Assembly (NCBI GenBank): GCA_964639255.1
Contig: CAZXDP010000042.1
Coordinates: forward strand, 1 to 22,890
Source: NZQO01 sp964639255
GTDB lineage: Bacteria; Bacteroidota; Bacteroidia; Flavobacteriales; Flavobacteriaceae
Direction: 5' to 3'
DNA: 22,890 bases
Shown: piece after piece, positions 22,558 through 22,890 of the stretch
Numbering within the stretch: the first letter of the stretch is position 1
How the letters are laid out: every line of letters starts with the position of its first letter
Program-made: the position numbers and the translations under genes
The notes under the pieces: generated by a model
The model's database searches: none
Seen by the model: only the letters and a program-made list of their open reading frames with translations
Told to the model about the DNA's origin: nothing

Positions 22558-22798
22558 GGAAATTCTATTTAATAGAAAAATGTAAGAAAATATATAGGAG
22601 GGCTCGAGTAAGTCTTTCTAGCCTTGGACAAGTATAAGATGCTGGCTTTGATGCACAGAGTCAAAATATCTATGGCAATTTTATCACAAAGTCTATATGA
22701 TTGTGAATAAAAGGGTGCTGCTGTAGTTTTACAAATTAGTCTGGACCAGACGGTAGTTCGAATGCGTAAAAGAAATAATGAACGCAATGCCCCTAAAA

Positions 22799-22830
22799 TA
22801 AAAAAGCCCGTAACCATTCAGCTACGGGCT
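22799..22830 (-). terminator. tRNA-Ser intrinsic terminator
   Basis: AGCCCGTA and TACGGGCT form an 8-bp stem with a 10-base loop. On the minus strand it is followed by a run of T residues. It begins eight bases after the tRNA 3' end. Confidence 0.85.
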
Positions 22831-22837
22831 ATTAGAG

Positions 22838-22890
22838 CGGAGAAAGAGGGATTCGAACCCCCGGACCCGTGAAGGTCAACAGTTTTCAAG
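22838..22890 (-). tRNA. tRNA-Ser (anticodon UGA), 3' part
   Basis: Only the 3' 53 bases are inside the window. Reading the minus strand from the window edge: the anticodon loop CTTGAAA gives anticodon TGA (plus-strand 22886-22888). A long variable arm follows with GACC pairing to GGTC, as in class II tRNAs such as Ser. Then come the T-arm with loop TTCGAAT and the acceptor strand TTTCTCC with discriminator G. CCA is not encoded and must be added afterwards. The expected 5' acceptor strand GGAGAAA lies beyond the window. The tRNA is probably the end of its transcript, since a terminator follows. Confidence 0.92.

Larger units (their letters stand above)
22464..22837. other. AT-rich intergenic region between the barrel gene and tRNA-Ser
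   Basis: No supported gene is present in these 374 bases. The region contains the candidate promoter at 22524-22557 for the barrel gene and the tRNA-Ser terminator at 22799-22830. An open frame of 82 codons on the minus strand (22569-22817) begins inside the terminator hairpin and has no recognisable protein features. The stretch from about 22560 to 22795 shows nothing I can name. Confidence 0.6.

Noticed and set aside
22741..22770. GTTCGAAT near 22755 looks like a tRNA T-loop and could mark an attachment-site remnant of an element integrated at tRNA-Ser
   Set aside because: The flanking bases do not match the 3' end of the tRNA-Ser gene at 22838-22890, no T-stem forms, and no integrase or other element gene is present.
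22569..22817. An 82-codon open frame on the minus strand between the barrel gene and tRNA-Ser
   Set aside because: It starts inside the tRNA terminator hairpin, its translation is rich in Ser, Arg and Leu without any domain or signal pattern, and it is bracketed by regulatory sequence. It is probably chance.

Overview
The window looks like chromosome from a marine-type Flavobacteriaceae bacterium (Bacteroidota); I cannot name the genus. Four things point that way: repeated Bacteroidota promoter -7 boxes (TAnnTTTG, with a -33 TTTG at rpmH), start codons with little or no Shine-Dalgarno, a secreted protein with a type IX secretion (T9SS) C-terminal sorting domain, and a sigma-factor operon carrying two DUF4252 proteins. 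I see no insertion sequence, phage gene, CRISPR array or integration scar.

Layout. 1-4250: rpmH (L34) with its own promoter and terminator, then carB in a form without the C-terminal allosteric domain, then a T9SS-secreted protein. 4244-9079 (minus strand): a vitamin B12 ABC importer, btuF-btuC-btuD, whose genes overlap as TAATG, followed by rmuC and a small membrane protein. 9080-9495: divergent control region with a cobalamin riboswitch facing right. 9496-11421: the TonB-dependent B12 receptor btuB. Outer-membrane receptor, lipoprotein binding protein, permease and ATPase together form a complete B12 uptake route; only btuB sits behind the riboswitch. 11469-12872 (minus): a lipoprotein S41 protease. 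13019-15055 (plus): ECF-type sigma factor, overlapping one-TM putative anti-sigma protein and two DUF4252 proteins, with a candidate ECF-type promoter (TGTAAC-N16-CGTC) in front, so possibly self-regulated. 15152-17789 (minus): sirtuin, an unknown alpha-helical protein and purB, tightly packed. 17836-19502 (plus): trmH (TTG start), a VOC-family protein and rdgB.

19505-22463 (minus): four envelope-type genes of unknown function: an FN3 plus L-domain/LRR-like lipoprotein, a 67-aa two-TM protein, a Bor-like lipoprotein and a small outer-membrane beta-barrel. The window ends inside a tRNA-Ser(UGA) gene on the minus strand, followed by its terminator.

Most of the window is ordinary flavobacterial core genome. 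The least understood system is the sigma/anti-sigma/DUF4252 operon with its putative autoregulatory promoter. Secondary points are the truncated CarB, the zinc-ligand-poor sirtuin coupled to an unknown gene next to purB, and riboswitch control of only one arm of the B12 uptake locus. All assignments come from reading the sequence and from memory of the families; no database search was run.
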